This document shows, piece after piece, positions 35,663 to 44,878 of a stretch of DNA of 64,000 nucleotides. This DNA is from Prauserella cavernicola (GTDB lineage Bacteria; Actinomycetota; Actinomycetes; Mycobacteriales; Pseudonocardiaceae): positions 62,001 to 126,000 of the forward strand of contig NZ_JAENJH010000005.1 in assembly GCF_016595675.1 (NCBI RefSeq), in the 5' to 3' direction. The position numbers were made by a program, and so were the translations under genes. The first letter of the stretch is position 1. Every line of letters begins with the position of its first letter. The notes beneath the pieces were generated by a model that saw only the letters and a list, made by a program, of their open reading frames with translations, was not told the origin of the DNA and ran no database searches.

Positions 35663-37599
35663 GCCAACGCCGGTTCGGCGCTGAGCGCCAGCAGGCTCAG
35701 CAGTGCCCTGCGTCCGGTGAGCGGGTGCGCGGGACCGGTGAACCCGGCCCGCGCGAGCGCGGCGGCCTCCACCCCGTCCTCGGCCGCGTGCCGGGCCCGC
35801 ACGGCGTCGAGCTCGCGCCCCTGCTCCGTGCCGGTGACCGTGGTGGTCTGCGTGGCCGCGAGCCCGAGCGCCGCCAGCACGGCCCGCGCCGGCGCCCCGT
35901 GCACCGCCGCGATGGTGGCCGTGAGCGTGGGCAGCCGGTCGGCGGGCACGCCGAGCCTGTCCGCGACGCGGGCGCCGACCGCGAGCGCCGTGCTCACCGC
36001 GCCCGCGTCCCCCGCCGCGGCCGCCGCCGCGGCGGCCGGTCCGTGGCCCGCCGCCACGAGCCGTGCGGCGACCGCTCCGGCGCGCTCGCGCTCGCCGGTC
36101 TCGGACACCTCGGCCCGCACGCGCGTCGCTTCCTCGGCGAGGGCGGACGCCTCGGCCGTGGTCTCCCGCGCCTCGGCGAGCCACCGGGCGAGCGCGTGGT
36201 CCTCGGAGTCGTCACCGGGCTCGGCGGCGAGCCCGACCACGGCGGGCCGCTCGGCCTGCTCCGGCGTACACGCCGCGAGCAGACCACGGACGTAGCCCGT
36301 TCCGTGCTGCCGGGTGGCGGCGTCGAGCGCGGCGGCGCCGCCGGGCAGCAGGCGCCCGACGAGCCCCTCGGCCTTGCCGGTGAGCTCCTCGCTCGTGAGC
36401 GGCCTTCCGAGACTTCCCTTGGCGTGCAACACGTCGTGGCTGAGCACGGTGCCGTCGGCGAGCGTCACCTCCAGGTGCGCGGCGTCGCGGGCACAGTCGG
36501 GCGTGGCGTCGAAGGTGACGAGCGAGCGCAGGCGCCGTGCCTGGTCCGACACCACGAACTCGGTGGCGTAGCCGGAGAGATCCACCGTCGGCAGGAGCAA
36601 CCCGGCCGCGACGCCGTGTGCCGTGGAGAAACGGGCCTGCAGGCCGTCGACGGGCGCGAGGTTGCCCGTCAGCTCGGGCACGAGCGGGTGGCAGCGCAGG
36701 CGGATCGCCGCCACCGACGCGGCCCCGCCGTGCTCGGCCAACGGAGCGTGCAACGCCTCGGCGGCCTCGATGGCAGGGTGGGTGACGATGCCGCAGGGAT
36801 AGGGCTTGAAGGTGTTCTCCAGCAGCTCCCAGCGCACTCCCGGTTCGCCGAGCACCGCGTCCGCGGCGAACTTCCCCCCGGCGAGCCTGGCTGCGAACCC
36901 AGCGGGCCCGGTGAGGGTGTCGCCGGGACCGGGCAGACCCGCCGCCGCGTCGCGCACGGCGCGCAGCGCGACGACCGCGGCTTTGCCGGGGTGCCACGGT
37001 TTGGTCATCGAGCCAAAGCCCTCGCGGTTGCCGAGCCCACCCTCGACCGCCCATTCCAGCGCCACCCGCAGCTGGGCCGTGTCCAGGCCGAGCAGCAGTG
37101 CCGCCGTGACGGCGGCACCGGCCGCGCCGCACGTGCCGGTGATGTGCCAGCCCGCGTCGTAGTGCTCCGGCGACACCGCGACCCCGAGCCGCAGCTGGGC
37201 CTCGACACCCCACGCGTAGGCGGTGAGCACCTCGTCGGCATCGGCATCGGCCAGCTCGTCCTGCAGTCCGACGAGCACCGCGAGACACACCGCGCCGGGG
37301 TGGATGACCGTGCTCAGGTGTGTGTCGTCGTAGTCGTCGAGGTGGGCGGCGAGGCCCGTCGCGAACGCGGCGTCGAGCGGGGCGAGCGTTCCCGCCCGGC
37401 CGGGAACGGCGCCCTTGCCCTCGGTGAGGCCCGCCGACACGGCGGCCACGACGTCCACGGCCGGTTCCCTGGATGCGCCGACAGCGGTCGCGAGCACGTT
37501 GTAGAGCGTGCGCCGCGCCGCCTCGCGCACCTCGGTGGGCAACGGCTGCCCGCTGTGGGAGGTGATGAGCTGGGCGAGCTGGCCGAGCGGGGCTGACAT
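35659..37599 (-). CDS. MmgE/PrpD-family protein with extended C-terminus
   Basis: The family includes 2-methylcitrate dehydratase, iminodisuccinate epimerase and cis-aconitate decarboxylase. In this 646-residue protein, residues 1-450 form a full MmgE/PrpD unit, with DYDDTHLSTVIHPGAVCLAV, GWHITGTCGAAGAAVTAALL, GFGSMTKPWHPGKAA and a C-terminal domain ending FDATPDCARDAAHLEVTLAD. The last 180 residues are Ala-rich and end GVEAAALARAGFTGPAHPL, which resembles the segment after the TKPxHPGKA motif in the N-terminal domain. That suggests a partial second copy. The gene lies 28 bases after a DASS transporter gene, so the substrate is probably a di- or tricarboxylate. Confidence 0.85.
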   Translation of the reverse strand: MSAPLGQLAQLITSHSGQPLPTEVREAARRTLYNVLATAVGASREPAVDVVAAVSAGLTEGKGAVPGRAGTLAPLDAAFATGLAAHLDDYDDTHLSTVIHPGAVCLAVLVGLQDELADADADEVLTAYAWGVEAQLRLGVAVSPEHYDAGWHITGTCGAAGAAVTAALLLGLDTAQLRVALEWAVEGGLGNREGFGSMTKPWHPGKAAVVALRAVRDAAAGLPGPGDTLTGPAGFAARLAGGKFAADAVLGEPGVRWELLENTFKPYPCGIVTHPAIEAAEALHAPLAEHGGAASVAAIRLRCHPLVPELTGNLAPVDGLQARFSTAHGVAAGLLLPTVDLSGYATEFVVSDQARRLRSLVTFDATPDCARDAAHLEVTLADGTVLSHDVLHAKGSLGRPLTSEELTGKAEGLVGRLLPGGAAALDAATRQHGTGYVRGLLAACTPEQAERPAVVGLAAEPGDDSEDHALARWLAEARETTAEASALAEEATRVRAEVSETGERERAGAVAARLVAAGHGPAAAAAAAAGDAGAVSTALAVGARVADRLGVPADRLPTLTATIAAVHGAPARAVLAALGLAATQTTTVTGTEQGRELDAVRARHAAEDGVEAAALARAGFTGPAHPLTGRRALLSLLALSAEPALA

Positions 37600-37627
37600 G
37601 GTTCTCCTTGCGTTCTGGTGTGCCGGA

Positions 37628-39181
37628 TCAGATGCCGACGAGCTGGGACATCAGGAGCACGCCCGTGACCAGGACGGCCACTCCCAGCACGTCGAAGACG
37701 AGCCCGCTGCGCAGCATCCTGGTCATCGGGACCATCCCCGAGCCGTAGACGATCGCGTTGGGCGGGGTGGAGACGGGCAGCATGAAGCCGTAGCCCGCGG
37801 CGGCGGTCGCGACCAGACCGGGGATGAGCGGGTTGACGCCGACGGCCACGGCGATCGGGACCACGATCGGCACGACGATGCCCGCGCTGGCGGTGTTGCT
37901 CGTGGTCTCGGAGATGATCAGCCCGGCGACGGCGGCGAGAATGGTGATCGCCGTGAGCGACGAGACACCGAACTGCTCGGCGAGCCCGCTGCCGAGCGTG
38001 TCGGCCAGGCCGGTCTCCGACGACAGCGAGCCGATCACGGTGCCCGCACCGAAGAGCAGGATCACGCCCCAGTCGATCTTCACGGCCTCGGCCCAGCTGA
38101 GCGTGGCCTCGCGCCTGCCGGTGCTGCCTGCCTGGCGGCGCAGCGGGAGCAGGAACAACGCCGTGGCGGCGAAGATCGCGGCGACGCCCTCGGTGACGTG
38201 CTCGTGCAGCCAGGTGACCGTGCCGTGGTTCTCGCCGAGGACCAGGCTCGCGATGCCCGGCGTCGTCCACAGTAGAACCGCGAGTGCGAACGCCACGCAC
38301 GTGTTGGCCTCACCGCGGGAGAACCGGCCGAGTTCGGCGCGCTGCGCGGCGATGTAGGACCCCGCACCGTCGAGCCTGCTGACCTCGGGCTTGTTGAGCC
38401 GCAGCAGCACCAGGCACAGCACCACGAACATGACGAGCACGATCGGCGCGAACAGCAGCACCCACTCGACGAAGTTGATCGTCTCGCCGGTCTGCTCCTC
38501 CACGAGGTCGCGGCCGATGAGCTGGTGCGGAGCGCCGATGGGAGTGAGCAGGCCGCCGATCGAGGCGCTGTAGGCGATCATCAGCATCAGCGCGGTCGAC
38601 CAGCGCGAGTACCGCAGGTCCTTGCCGCCCTCCTCGGTGCTGATGGTGCTGACGGCGCTCACGATGCCGATGCCGATCGGGAAGAGCATCGCGACGGTGG
38701 CGGTGTTGGAGATGAACGCCGAGATCAGCATGCCCATCGCGCCGAAGGCGATCACGGTGCGCGCGGGCGAGCGGACGATCGAGCCGACCGACAGCACGCG
38801 CAGCGCGATGCGCCGGTCGAGGCCGTGCACCGTCATCGAGCGGGCGATCACGAACCCGCCGAGGAACGTGAAGATCGTGTCGTTGCCGAACGCGCCGAAC
38901 ACCGTGTCCTCGTCGGCGACGCCCAGGAACACGCACAGCACGATCGCGAGAATCGCGGTGACGGCGAGCGGAATCGCCTCGCTGACCCACCACACCACCA
39001 CCAGCGCGAGCACGGCGGCGAGCGCGCGTTGCGGCCAGGGCAGCCCGCCCGTCAGCAGCAGTACGAGCCCGAACAGCACGGGGCCGAGCGCGAGCCCGAC
39101 GCGCCCCCTGATCACGTCGAAGCGTTCCTGGCGGTCGGCCGTCGTCGTGGCGGCCGCGTCGTTGCGGTCCTGCGTCGTCAT
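37628..39181 (-). CDS. DASS-family divalent anion:sodium symporter
   Basis: The 517-residue protein has about 11-12 membrane segments and both Ser-Asn-Thr sodium and carboxylate signatures: ISNTATVAMLFPIGIGIV in the first half and ISETTSNTASAGIVVPIVVP in the second. Family members carry succinate, malate, citrate or sulfate. The frame extends upstream, but the ATG at 39181 has GGAGG directly before it. It precedes the MmgE/PrpD gene in an apparent two-gene operon and is divergent from an IclR gene. Confidence 0.92.
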   Translation of the reverse strand: MTTQDRNDAAATTTADRQERFDVIRGRVGLALGPVLFGLVLLLTGGLPWPQRALAAVLALVVVWWVSEAIPLAVTAILAIVLCVFLGVADEDTVFGAFGNDTIFTFLGGFVIARSMTVHGLDRRIALRVLSVGSIVRSPARTVIAFGAMGMLISAFISNTATVAMLFPIGIGIVSAVSTISTEEGGKDLRYSRWSTALMLMIAYSASIGGLLTPIGAPHQLIGRDLVEEQTGETINFVEWVLLFAPIVLVMFVVLCLVLLRLNKPEVSRLDGAGSYIAAQRAELGRFSRGEANTCVAFALAVLLWTTPGIASLVLGENHGTVTWLHEHVTEGVAAIFAATALFLLPLRRQAGSTGRREATLSWAEAVKIDWGVILLFGAGTVIGSLSSETGLADTLGSGLAEQFGVSSLTAITILAAVAGLIISETTSNTASAGIVVPIVVPIAVAVGVNPLIPGLVATAAAGYGFMLPVSTPPNAIVYGSGMVPMTRMLRSGLVFDVLGVAVLVTGVLLMSQLVGI

Positions 39182-39191
39182 ACACCCTCCG

Positions 39192-39234
39192 GTGTGCCCA
39201 CATTGCGATACTGCGTTTCGTATCACGGGCACAC
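39192..39234. promoter_or_regulatory. Palindromic operator candidate between DASS and iclR genes
   Basis: GTGTGCCC (39192-39199) and GGGCACAC (39227-39234) form a perfect 8-bp inverted repeat. Inside it, GATAC (39207-39211) and GTATC (39220-39224) form another. Both lie in the 115-base divergent gap. This is the natural place for binding by the adjacent IclR protein, but the assignment is inferred. Confidence 0.5.
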
Positions 39235-39296
39235 TAGGGCGATGATCGAGTGCGGCGCAAGGGTGGGCCGCAAGCCGGGTCGTTAGGCTGAGCGAT

Positions 39297-40091
39297 GTGA
39301 GCGCAGGGGACGACAAGGACGACGCCGCAGGTGGGCGCGCTTCCGGCGTGCAGTCGATCGACCGCGCCGTGGCGATCCTGACGGCGTTCTCGCGTGCCAG
39401 GCCCGTGGTCGGCATCAGCGAGCTGGCCAAGCACACCGGGCTGACGCGCGGCACGACGCACCGGCTGGTGAGTGCGCTCGCGGCGCACGGCATGCTCGCC
39501 CAGGTCCCGTCGTCGACGGCCTACTCGCTCGGCCCGAGGCTGCTCGGCCTGTCCGAGGCGGCCCGCGACCAGCTCTCACTCGACGTGCAGGCCCGGCCCG
39601 TGATGACGTGGCTGCGCGATCAGACCGGCGAGACGGTAGGACTGCACATTCTCGACTCGCTGCCGAGCCGCAGGACGATCGCGCAGGTCGAGTCCCTGCA
39701 GGCACTGCGCCGGACCTACACCGACCTCGGCGCCGCGAAGCCGCCACACCAGGGCGCGCCGGGCAAGCTGCTGCTGGCGCACGCGGCCGAGGACACGGTC
39801 ACCGGGGTCGTCGCCGAACTGGAGCGCACCGACCCCGGCGCCGCCCGGTGGCTGAAGGGCGAGCTGGACCAGGTGCGCCGCGACGGCCACGCGATCTCGC
39901 TCGAGGAACGCGTGCGCGGAGTCGTCGCCGTGGCGGTGCCGGTGTGGGACCACACGGGCGTCGTGGCCGCGGCGCTCAGCGTGTCGATCCCCGCGGTGCG
40001 CGCGGGCCGCGGGGAACTCGTGGCGATGGTGCCGACGATGCGGGAGGCGGCCGGGACGCTGTCGTCACGCCTCGGCCACCTGCCCGGTTAG
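39297..40091 (+). CDS. IclR-family regulator divergent from the DASS-MmgE operon
   Basis: The 264-residue protein has the winged HTH VGISELAKHTGLTRGTTHRL near residues 38-57. The effector domain includes VGLHILDSLPSRRTIAQVES, PHQGAPGKLLLAH and GHAISLEERVRGVVAVAVPV. The GTG start follows an AGG-containing stretch. It converges on the allantoicase gene with a four-base overlap of stop codons. Its target is most likely the transporter and MmgE/PrpD genes rather than the allantoin genes. Confidence 0.88.
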   Translation: MSAGDDKDDAAGGRASGVQSIDRAVAILTAFSRARPVVGISELAKHTGLTRGTTHRLVSALAAHGMLAQVPSSTAYSLGPRLLGLSEAARDQLSLDVQARPVMTWLRDQTGETVGLHILDSLPSRRTIAQVESLQALRRTYTDLGAAKPPHQGAPGKLLLAHAAEDTVTGVVAELERTDPGAARWLKGELDQVRRDGHAISLEERVRGVVAVAVPVWDHTGVVAAALSVSIPAVRAGRGELVAMVPTMREAAGTLSSRLGHLPG

Positions 40092-41086
40092 GACTCCTCG
40101 AAGCGCCGCACCAACTCGGCATGGCCCTGATCGGACAGGCCGCCGAACAGCCGCAGCCGCGCCAGGCCCCCGTCGGGATGGATGTCGAGACGCACGTACG
40201 TCGCCTCCGACCGGTTCTCCACGGCGACGCGGTGCCGGGTGTCGGGCTGCAGCCGCGTTCTCGGCACCAGCTCGAACCACTCCTGCCCGTCGGTGGAGCC
40301 GGACAGCTCGACCCAGCCGGGCGCGTTGCCCTTCAGGTTGCTGGTGTCGAACTCGGCGAAGCGCACCGTGCCCGCGCCTGCGAGGCGGATCACCGCCCAG
40401 TCGTTGCCGCCATCGCGCCTGCGCGCGGTCTCCCAGCCCTCGGCCTGGTTGGCGGCGAGCCCGGGAGCCAGCATGTTGCCGGGCGAGGAGTAGAACTCGT
40501 CGCTGCAGCCGGTGCACACGGCGCCGTTCTCGAGCGCCGCGAGGTCGAGCGCGTCGCGGTCCAGCAGCCGCGGGTCGGGCACCACCTCGCCGTGCACGCG
40601 CAGCCTGGCCACACCACCGTCGGGGTGCATGGTGAGCCGCGCGTGGGTGTAGCGCCTCGCGGAGCCGACGATGAAGAAGTTCTCGGCGTCGCCCGTCACC
40701 GGCTGGCGGTCCACGAGGACGTCCCAGTCCCGTGTGGACAGCTCGGCCACGTCCGGATAGCCGTCCACGGCCACGGCCTCCACCGTGACGAAGGGCGGGT
40801 AGTTGCCCTTGAAGAACGCCGTGTCCACCACCACGCCGGTGACCGTGCCGCCCGCGCCGAGCCGCAGGACCGCCACGTCGTCACCGGGTTCGCGATGCCT
40901 GCGGGTCTCCCAGCCGTCGTAGAGCTGCCCCTTGGGCCCGAACGTCTCGGGCTGGTGGCGGGGCCGCCACGGGTTGACGAGGTTCTCCTTCTCGGCGAAC
41001 AGCTCGTCGCTCGCCCACATGACGGTGCCCCCGAGACGCCGGGAGGCCAGGTCGGTCAGCTGTGTCCACTCCGGACGGTCGGTCAC
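40088..41086 (-). CDS. alc: Allantoicase
   Basis: Allantoicase hydrolyses allantoate to ureidoglycolate and urea. The 332-residue protein consists of two repeated jelly-roll domains, seen as the pair [18 protein letters not shown], then DVAVLRLG with [13 protein letters not shown], and [20 protein letters not shown] with [16 protein letters not shown]. Each half also has the RLxxHPDGGxARLRxxG ending. The start is GTG at 41086, overlapping the allB stop by four bases, so the pair forms a coupled operon. Confidence 0.95.
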   Translation of the reverse strand: MTDRPEWTQLTDLASRRLGGTVMWASDELFAEKENLVNPWRPRHQPETFGPKGQLYDGWETRRHREPGDDVAVLRLGAGGTVTGVVVDTAFFKGNYPPFVTVEAVAVDGYPDVAELSTRDWDVLVDRQPVTGDAENFFIVGSARRYTHARLTMHPDGGVARLRVHGEVVPDPRLLDRDALDLAALENGAVCTGCSDEFYSSPGNMLAPGLAANQAEGWETARRRDGGNDWAVIRLAGAGTVRFAEFDTSNLKGNAPGWVELSGSTDGQEWFELVPRTRLQPDTRHRVAVENRSEATYVRLDIHPDGGLARLRLFGGLSDQGHAELVRRFEES

Positions 41087-42411
41087 CGCTCTCCTCTCGT
41101 CAGCAGGCGCCCGTGAGGCGCCGCACCCGTCACCCGCTCGCCGCGCAGCCAGGTGCCGCGCACGACGCCCGCCAAGGGCCGCTCGTGGTAGGCGCTCACG
41201 GCGTTGCGGTGCTTGAGCTTCGCGGCGTCGACGACGAACGCGTCGTCGGGCGCGAAGACGCAGAAGTCGGCGTCGTAGCCCTCCGCGAGCTGGCCCTTTC
41301 CGGGCAGGCCGGCCTGCGCGGCCGGCGCGTGCGCCATCCAGCGCACGACGTCGGTGAGCGCGAAGCCGCGCTGCCGGGCACCGGTCCACACGGCGGGCAG
41401 GCCCACCTGCAGGCCGGCGATGCCGCCCCACGCCTGCCCGAAGTCGCCGCTGTCGAAGCGTTTCAGCTCGGGCGTGCACGGCGAGTGGTCGCTGACGACG
41501 CAGTCGAGCACCCCGTCTGCGAGGCCCCGCCACAGCGCCTCCCGGTTGGCGGCCTCGCGGATGGGCGGGCAGCACTTGAACTGCGTGGCGCCGTCGCGGA
41601 TCTCCTCGGCCGTGAAGCTCAGGTAGTGCGGGCACGTCTCGGCGGTCACCGCCACGCCGTCGCGCCGGGCCCCGGCGATCAGCGGCAGCGCCCGCGCCGA
41701 GGCGAGGTGCAGGATGTGCACGCGGGCACCCGTTCTCCGGGCGAGGTCGAGCACCCCGGCGATGGCCGCGTGCTCGGCCTCGGGCGGGCGCGAGGCGAGG
41801 AAGTCGGCGTAGCGAGGGCCGTGTGGCGCGGGTGCGCCGTCGATGGTGCCCGCGTCCTCGGCGTGCACGATGAGCAGTCCGTCGAACTCCCGCAGCGCGT
41901 GCATCGCCGTCGCGAGCCCGTCGGCGTCGAGCGGCGGGAACTCGTCGACGCCGGAGTGCAGCAGGAAGCTCTTGAACCCGGACACCCCCGCGTCGTGCAG
42001 CGGGCGCAGCTCGGCGGCGTTGCCGGGCACGGCGCCGCCCCAGAAAGCGACGTCGACGTGGACGCGACCGCGTGCGGCCGCGCGCTTGACCTCCAGCGCG
42101 GCCACGTCGACGGTCGGCGGCAGGCTGTTGAGCGGCATGTCGACGATCGTGGTGACGCCGCCCGCCGCCGCGGCGAGCGTGGCCGTCTCGAAGCCTTCCC
42201 ACTCGCTGCGGCCGGGGTCGTTGACGTGCACGTGGCTGTCGACGAGACCGGGCAGCAGCACCTCGTCGGTGCCCAGCTCCACCAGCTCGGCGCCGGTGAG
42301 CCCGGAGTCGTAGGGCGCGACGGCGGCGATGCGCCCGTCGCGCACGCCGACGGTGCACGCCACCTCGCCCTCGGCGGTGATCGCCCTGGGCGCCCGCAAC
42401 ACCAGCTCCAT
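41083..42411 (-). CDS. allB: Allantoinase
   Basis: Allantoinase opens the allantoin ring to allantoate. The 442-residue amidohydrolase has the metal ligands His60 and His62 ([14 protein letters not shown]), the bridging Lys in [13 protein letters not shown], His in [10 protein letters not shown], and Asp in [15 protein letters not shown]. The family core ATGGVTT-like motif appears as [22 protein letters not shown] 42411 ([10 protein letters not shown]) fits homologues, although an ATG at 42441 is also open. The gene is divergent from the XRE-cupin regulator. Confidence 0.96.
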   Translation of the reverse strand: MELVLRAPRAITAEGEVACTVGVRDGRIAAVAPYDSGLTGAELVELGTDEVLLPGLVDSHVHVNDPGRSEWEGFETATLAAAAGGVTTIVDMPLNSLPPTVDVAALEVKRAAARGRVHVDVAFWGGAVPGNAAELRPLHDAGVSGFKSFLLHSGVDEFPPLDADGLATAMHALREFDGLLIVHAEDAGTIDGAPAPHGPRYADFLASRPPEAEHAAIAGVLDLARRTGARVHILHLASARALPLIAGARRDGVAVTAETCPHYLSFTAEEIRDGATQFKCCPPIREAANREALWRGLADGVLDCVVSDHSPCTPELKRFDSGDFGQAWGGIAGLQVGLPAVWTGARQRGFALTDVVRWMAHAPAAQAGLPGKGQLAEGYDADFCVFAPDDAFVVDAAKLKHRNAVSAYHERPLAGVVRGTWLRGERVTGAAPHGRLLTRGER

Positions 42412-42454
42412 GACACTCGAGCGTAGCGAGTGTGAAGCCATAACTGAACACCCG

Positions 42455-42470
42455 TGAAGATGTCACTTCA
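42455..42470. promoter_or_regulatory. Inverted repeat in the allB/XRE divergent gap
   Basis: TGAAG (42455-42459) and CTTCA (42466-42470) with a six-base spacer (ATGTCA) form a short symmetrical site. A further TGAAG word occurs nearby at 42433-42437. It lies in the 94-base divergent gap, where the XRE-cupin protein is likely to bind. Confidence 0.4.
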
Positions 42471-42505
42471 AATAACGTCGGGCCCGGGCTCGTAGACTGA
42501 CGCGC

Positions 42506-43096
42506 ATGCTCCCCGGTGCGCCTCCCGACGACGAGGAACTCGGAGCCCGCATCAGGGCACTGCGAACCCAGCGGGGGATGTCGCTGCGCGCGCTCGCGGG
42601 CGAGCTCGGCATCAGCCCGAGCGCGTTGTCGCAGCTGGAGCGCGGCAAGATGCGGCCCTCGGTCACGCGGCTGTTCCAGATCGTGTCGATCCTCGAGGTG
42701 CCGCTGTCGGCCGCGTTCGGCGAAGAGGCTCCCGAACCGGTCGAGCAACCCCTCGACGCCGACGAGGTGGTGGTCTCGCGAGCAGGCGAGGTTCCGGCGA
42801 TCTCGCTGGGCCACGGAGTGGAGTACCGCAGGCTCACGGCCGTGCCGATCCCCGGCGTGGAGATCTACGAGTCGACTTACCCGCCGGGGTCGAGCTCCAG
42901 CCAGGACGCGGAGTTCCTGCGGCACAACGGACACGAGCTCGGCAGTGTGCTCAGCGGCACGCTCACCGTCGACCTCGGCTTCGAACGGCACGAGCTGGGC
43001 CCTGGCGACTCGATCCGCTTCCCCTCGGCGAAACCACACCGAATCCGCAACACGGGCGACCTCCCCGCGGTAGCGGTGTGGGTGAACCTTCCGTAA
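42506..43096 (+). CDS. XRE-family regulator with C-terminal cupin domain
   Basis: The 196-residue protein has an HTH_3 domain at about 12-68 (LRALAGELGISPSALSQLER) and a cupin barrel with FLRHNGHELGSVLSGTLTVD and GDSIRFPSAKPHRIRNTGD, with a His-rich metal-like site. This architecture is common in regulators of amino-acid and purine catabolism, where the cupin binds the effector. It is divergent from allB and so probably controls allantoin use. A 27-bp perfect palindrome follows its stop. Confidence 0.9.
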   Translation: MLPGAPPDDEELGARIRALRTQRGMSLRALAGELGISPSALSQLERGKMRPSVTRLFQIVSILEVPLSAAFGEEAPEPVEQPLDADEVVVSRAGEVPAISLGHGVEYRRLTAVPIPGVEIYESTYPPGSSSSQDAEFLRHNGHELGSVLSGTLTVDLGFERHELGPGDSIRFPSAKPHRIRNTGDLPAVAVWVNLP

Positions 43097-43097
43097 C

Positions 43098-43152
43098 TGC
43101 GGTGAAGGGCACCTTTACTGCGTTCAACGCAGTAAAGGTGCCCTTCACCGCA
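43098..43152. terminator. Perfect 27-bp palindrome between convergent genes
   Basis: The arms 43098-43124 and 43126-43152 are exact reverse complements around a single C. Key words are TGCGGTGAAGGGCACC and its mirror GGTGCCCTTCACCGCA. The hairpin tip is GTTCAAC. It begins one base after the XRE stop and ends 14 bases before the gcl stop, so it probably acts as a bidirectional terminator. The sequence also looks like a dispersed palindromic repeat of the kind seen in Amycolatopsis relatives, though no second copy is in this window. Confidence 0.75.
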
Positions 43153-43166
43153 ATCGGGGCGCCACC

Positions 43167-44867
43167 TCAGGGGGTGGGTTCGAACTCCTTGACGTTGTTC
43201 AGTGCCGTGCCCATGGCGGCGTTGGCCTCGCGCTCGATCATGATCTCCACCAGCACGGGACGGCTGGTGCGCTCGGCCTCCTTGCGCGCCCACTCCAGCG
43301 AACCGCGGATCTCGGAGGGATCCACCACGCGCGTGCCGGAGCAGCCGTAGGCCTCCATGATCTTCACGTTGTCCGTGCCGTAGTCGTCGTAGTGCAGATC
43401 CACCTGGTAGTTCATGTCGTAGCCGAGTTCGGCCTGCCGGATGAGCCCCAGGTACTCGTTGTTGAGCATGATCAGCACGAACGGCACGTCGTACTGCGCC
43501 GCCACGGCCAGCTCCTCCACGAGGAACTGGAACGAGTAGTCGCCGACCACGCCCACCACCTCGGCGCCGGGACGCGCCCTCTTCACCCCGATCGCGGCCG
43601 GGATCTCCCAGCCGAGCGGGCCCGCCTGCCCGCACACCTGGTAGTGCCGCGGCTGGTGCACGCGCTGGAACTGGCCGGACCAGATCTGGTACAGCCCGAT
43701 CGCGGTGACGAAGTAGGTGTCCTCGCCGTAGAAGTCGTTGATCTCTTTGAACACCCTGGGCGCCTTGATCGGCACGGCGTCGAAGTCCTCGCGCCGGGGC
43801 AGTTCGCGTTTGAGCTCGGCGATGCGGTTGACCCACACCGGCACCCTCGGGTCGATCGGCGCCGACCTGGTGTCGGCGGCCGACAGCAGCGCCTCGAGAA
43901 ACGCCCTGCTGTCGGCCACCACCCCCAGATCGGGGCCGAACACCTTGCCGAGCTGCGTCGGCTCGATGTCGACGTGGATGAACGTGCGCTCGCCGCGGTA
44001 GACGTCGAGCGCCCCGGTGTGCCGGTCGCCGAAGCGCGCACCCACCGCCAGCACCAGGTCCGATTCGAGGAACGCCGCGTTGGCCCAGCGCTGCGAGGTC
44101 TGGATTCCCGCCATGCCCGCGAAGAGCGGGTGGTCCTCGGGAAAACTGCCCTTGCCCATGAGCGTCACGCCCACGGGCACGCCGAGCCGCTCCGCGACGG
44201 CACGCAGTTGTTCGCTCGCCTCTCCGAGCAGTACGCCGCCGCCGGCGAGGATCAGCGGCCGCTCGGCGGCGAGCAGCAGGTCCAGCGCCCGCTCGACGCG
44301 CGCGGGCGAGGGCTGAGGGGACACCACGGGAAACGGCGCGTCGATGGCGGCATCCCACTCGATCTCCTGCTTCTGCACGTCCAGCGGCAGGTCGATGAGC
44401 ACCGGCCCCGGCCTGCCCGAGCGTGCGATGCGGAACGCCTCGCGGAAGATCCACGGCGCCTGCGCGGCCTCCTTGATCTGCACCGCCCACTTCGTCACCG
44501 GCTTGGCGATCTCCACGATGTCGACCGCCTGGAACGCCTCCTGGTGCAGCTTCGACGTCACGGCCTGCCCGGTGATGCACAGGATCGGGATCGAGTCGGC
44601 CTGCGCGGTGTAGAGCCCGGTGATCATGTTGGTGCCGGCGGGACCGGAGGTGCCGATGGCGACACCGACGTTGCCGGTGGTGCGCGCCCAGCCGTCGGCC
44701 ATGTGCGTGGCGCCTTCCTCGTGCCGCACCACGAGGTGGTCGATGCCGCTGCCCTGCATCGCGGCGTAGAGCGGGAGGATCGCCGCTCCGGGACAGCCGA
44801 ACGCGGTGTCGACACCCTCGGAGAGCAGCACGTCGACGACGGCCTCCATGACGGGGACTCGGGACAT
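43167..44867 (-). CDS. gcl: Glyoxylate carboligase (tartronate-semialdehyde synthase)
   Basis: Gcl joins two glyoxylates into tartronate semialdehyde with loss of CO2, using thiamine diphosphate and FAD. The 566-residue protein aligns with E. coli Gcl through GTSGPAGTNMITGLY, KLHQEAFQAVDIVEIAKPV, VDIEPTQLGKVFGPDLG, CGQAGPLGWEIPAAIGV and the ThDP motif GDYSFQFLVEELAVAAQYDV with NNEYLGLIRQ. Unlike E. coli, where Val51 replaces the catalytic Glu, this protein has RHEEGATHM, that is Glu at that place. ATG 44867 follows AAGGAG. It is the last gene of hyi-glxR-gcl. Confidence 0.92.
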   Translation of the reverse strand: MSRVPVMEAVVDVLLSEGVDTAFGCPGAAILPLYAAMQGSGIDHLVVRHEEGATHMADGWARTTGNVGVAIGTSGPAGTNMITGLYTAQADSIPILCITGQAVTSKLHQEAFQAVDIVEIAKPVTKWAVQIKEAAQAPWIFREAFRIARSGRPGPVLIDLPLDVQKQEIEWDAAIDAPFPVVSPQPSPARVERALDLLLAAERPLILAGGGVLLGEASEQLRAVAERLGVPVGVTLMGKGSFPEDHPLFAGMAGIQTSQRWANAAFLESDLVLAVGARFGDRHTGALDVYRGERTFIHVDIEPTQLGKVFGPDLGVVADSRAFLEALLSAADTRSAPIDPRVPVWVNRIAELKRELPRREDFDAVPIKAPRVFKEINDFYGEDTYFVTAIGLYQIWSGQFQRVHQPRHYQVCGQAGPLGWEIPAAIGVKRARPGAEVVGVVGDYSFQFLVEELAVAAQYDVPFVLIMLNNEYLGLIRQAELGYDMNYQVDLHYDDYGTDNVKIMEAYGCSGTRVVDPSEIRGSLEWARKEAERTSRPVLVEIMIEREANAAMGTALNNVKEFEPTP

Positions 44868-44878
44868 GACAGGCTCCT

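Noticed and set aside
35659-37599. Naming the MmgE/PrpD gene prpD (2-methylcitrate dehydratase)
   Set aside because: There are no prpB or prpC genes nearby and the protein has an unusual C-terminal extension, so the specific name is not supported.
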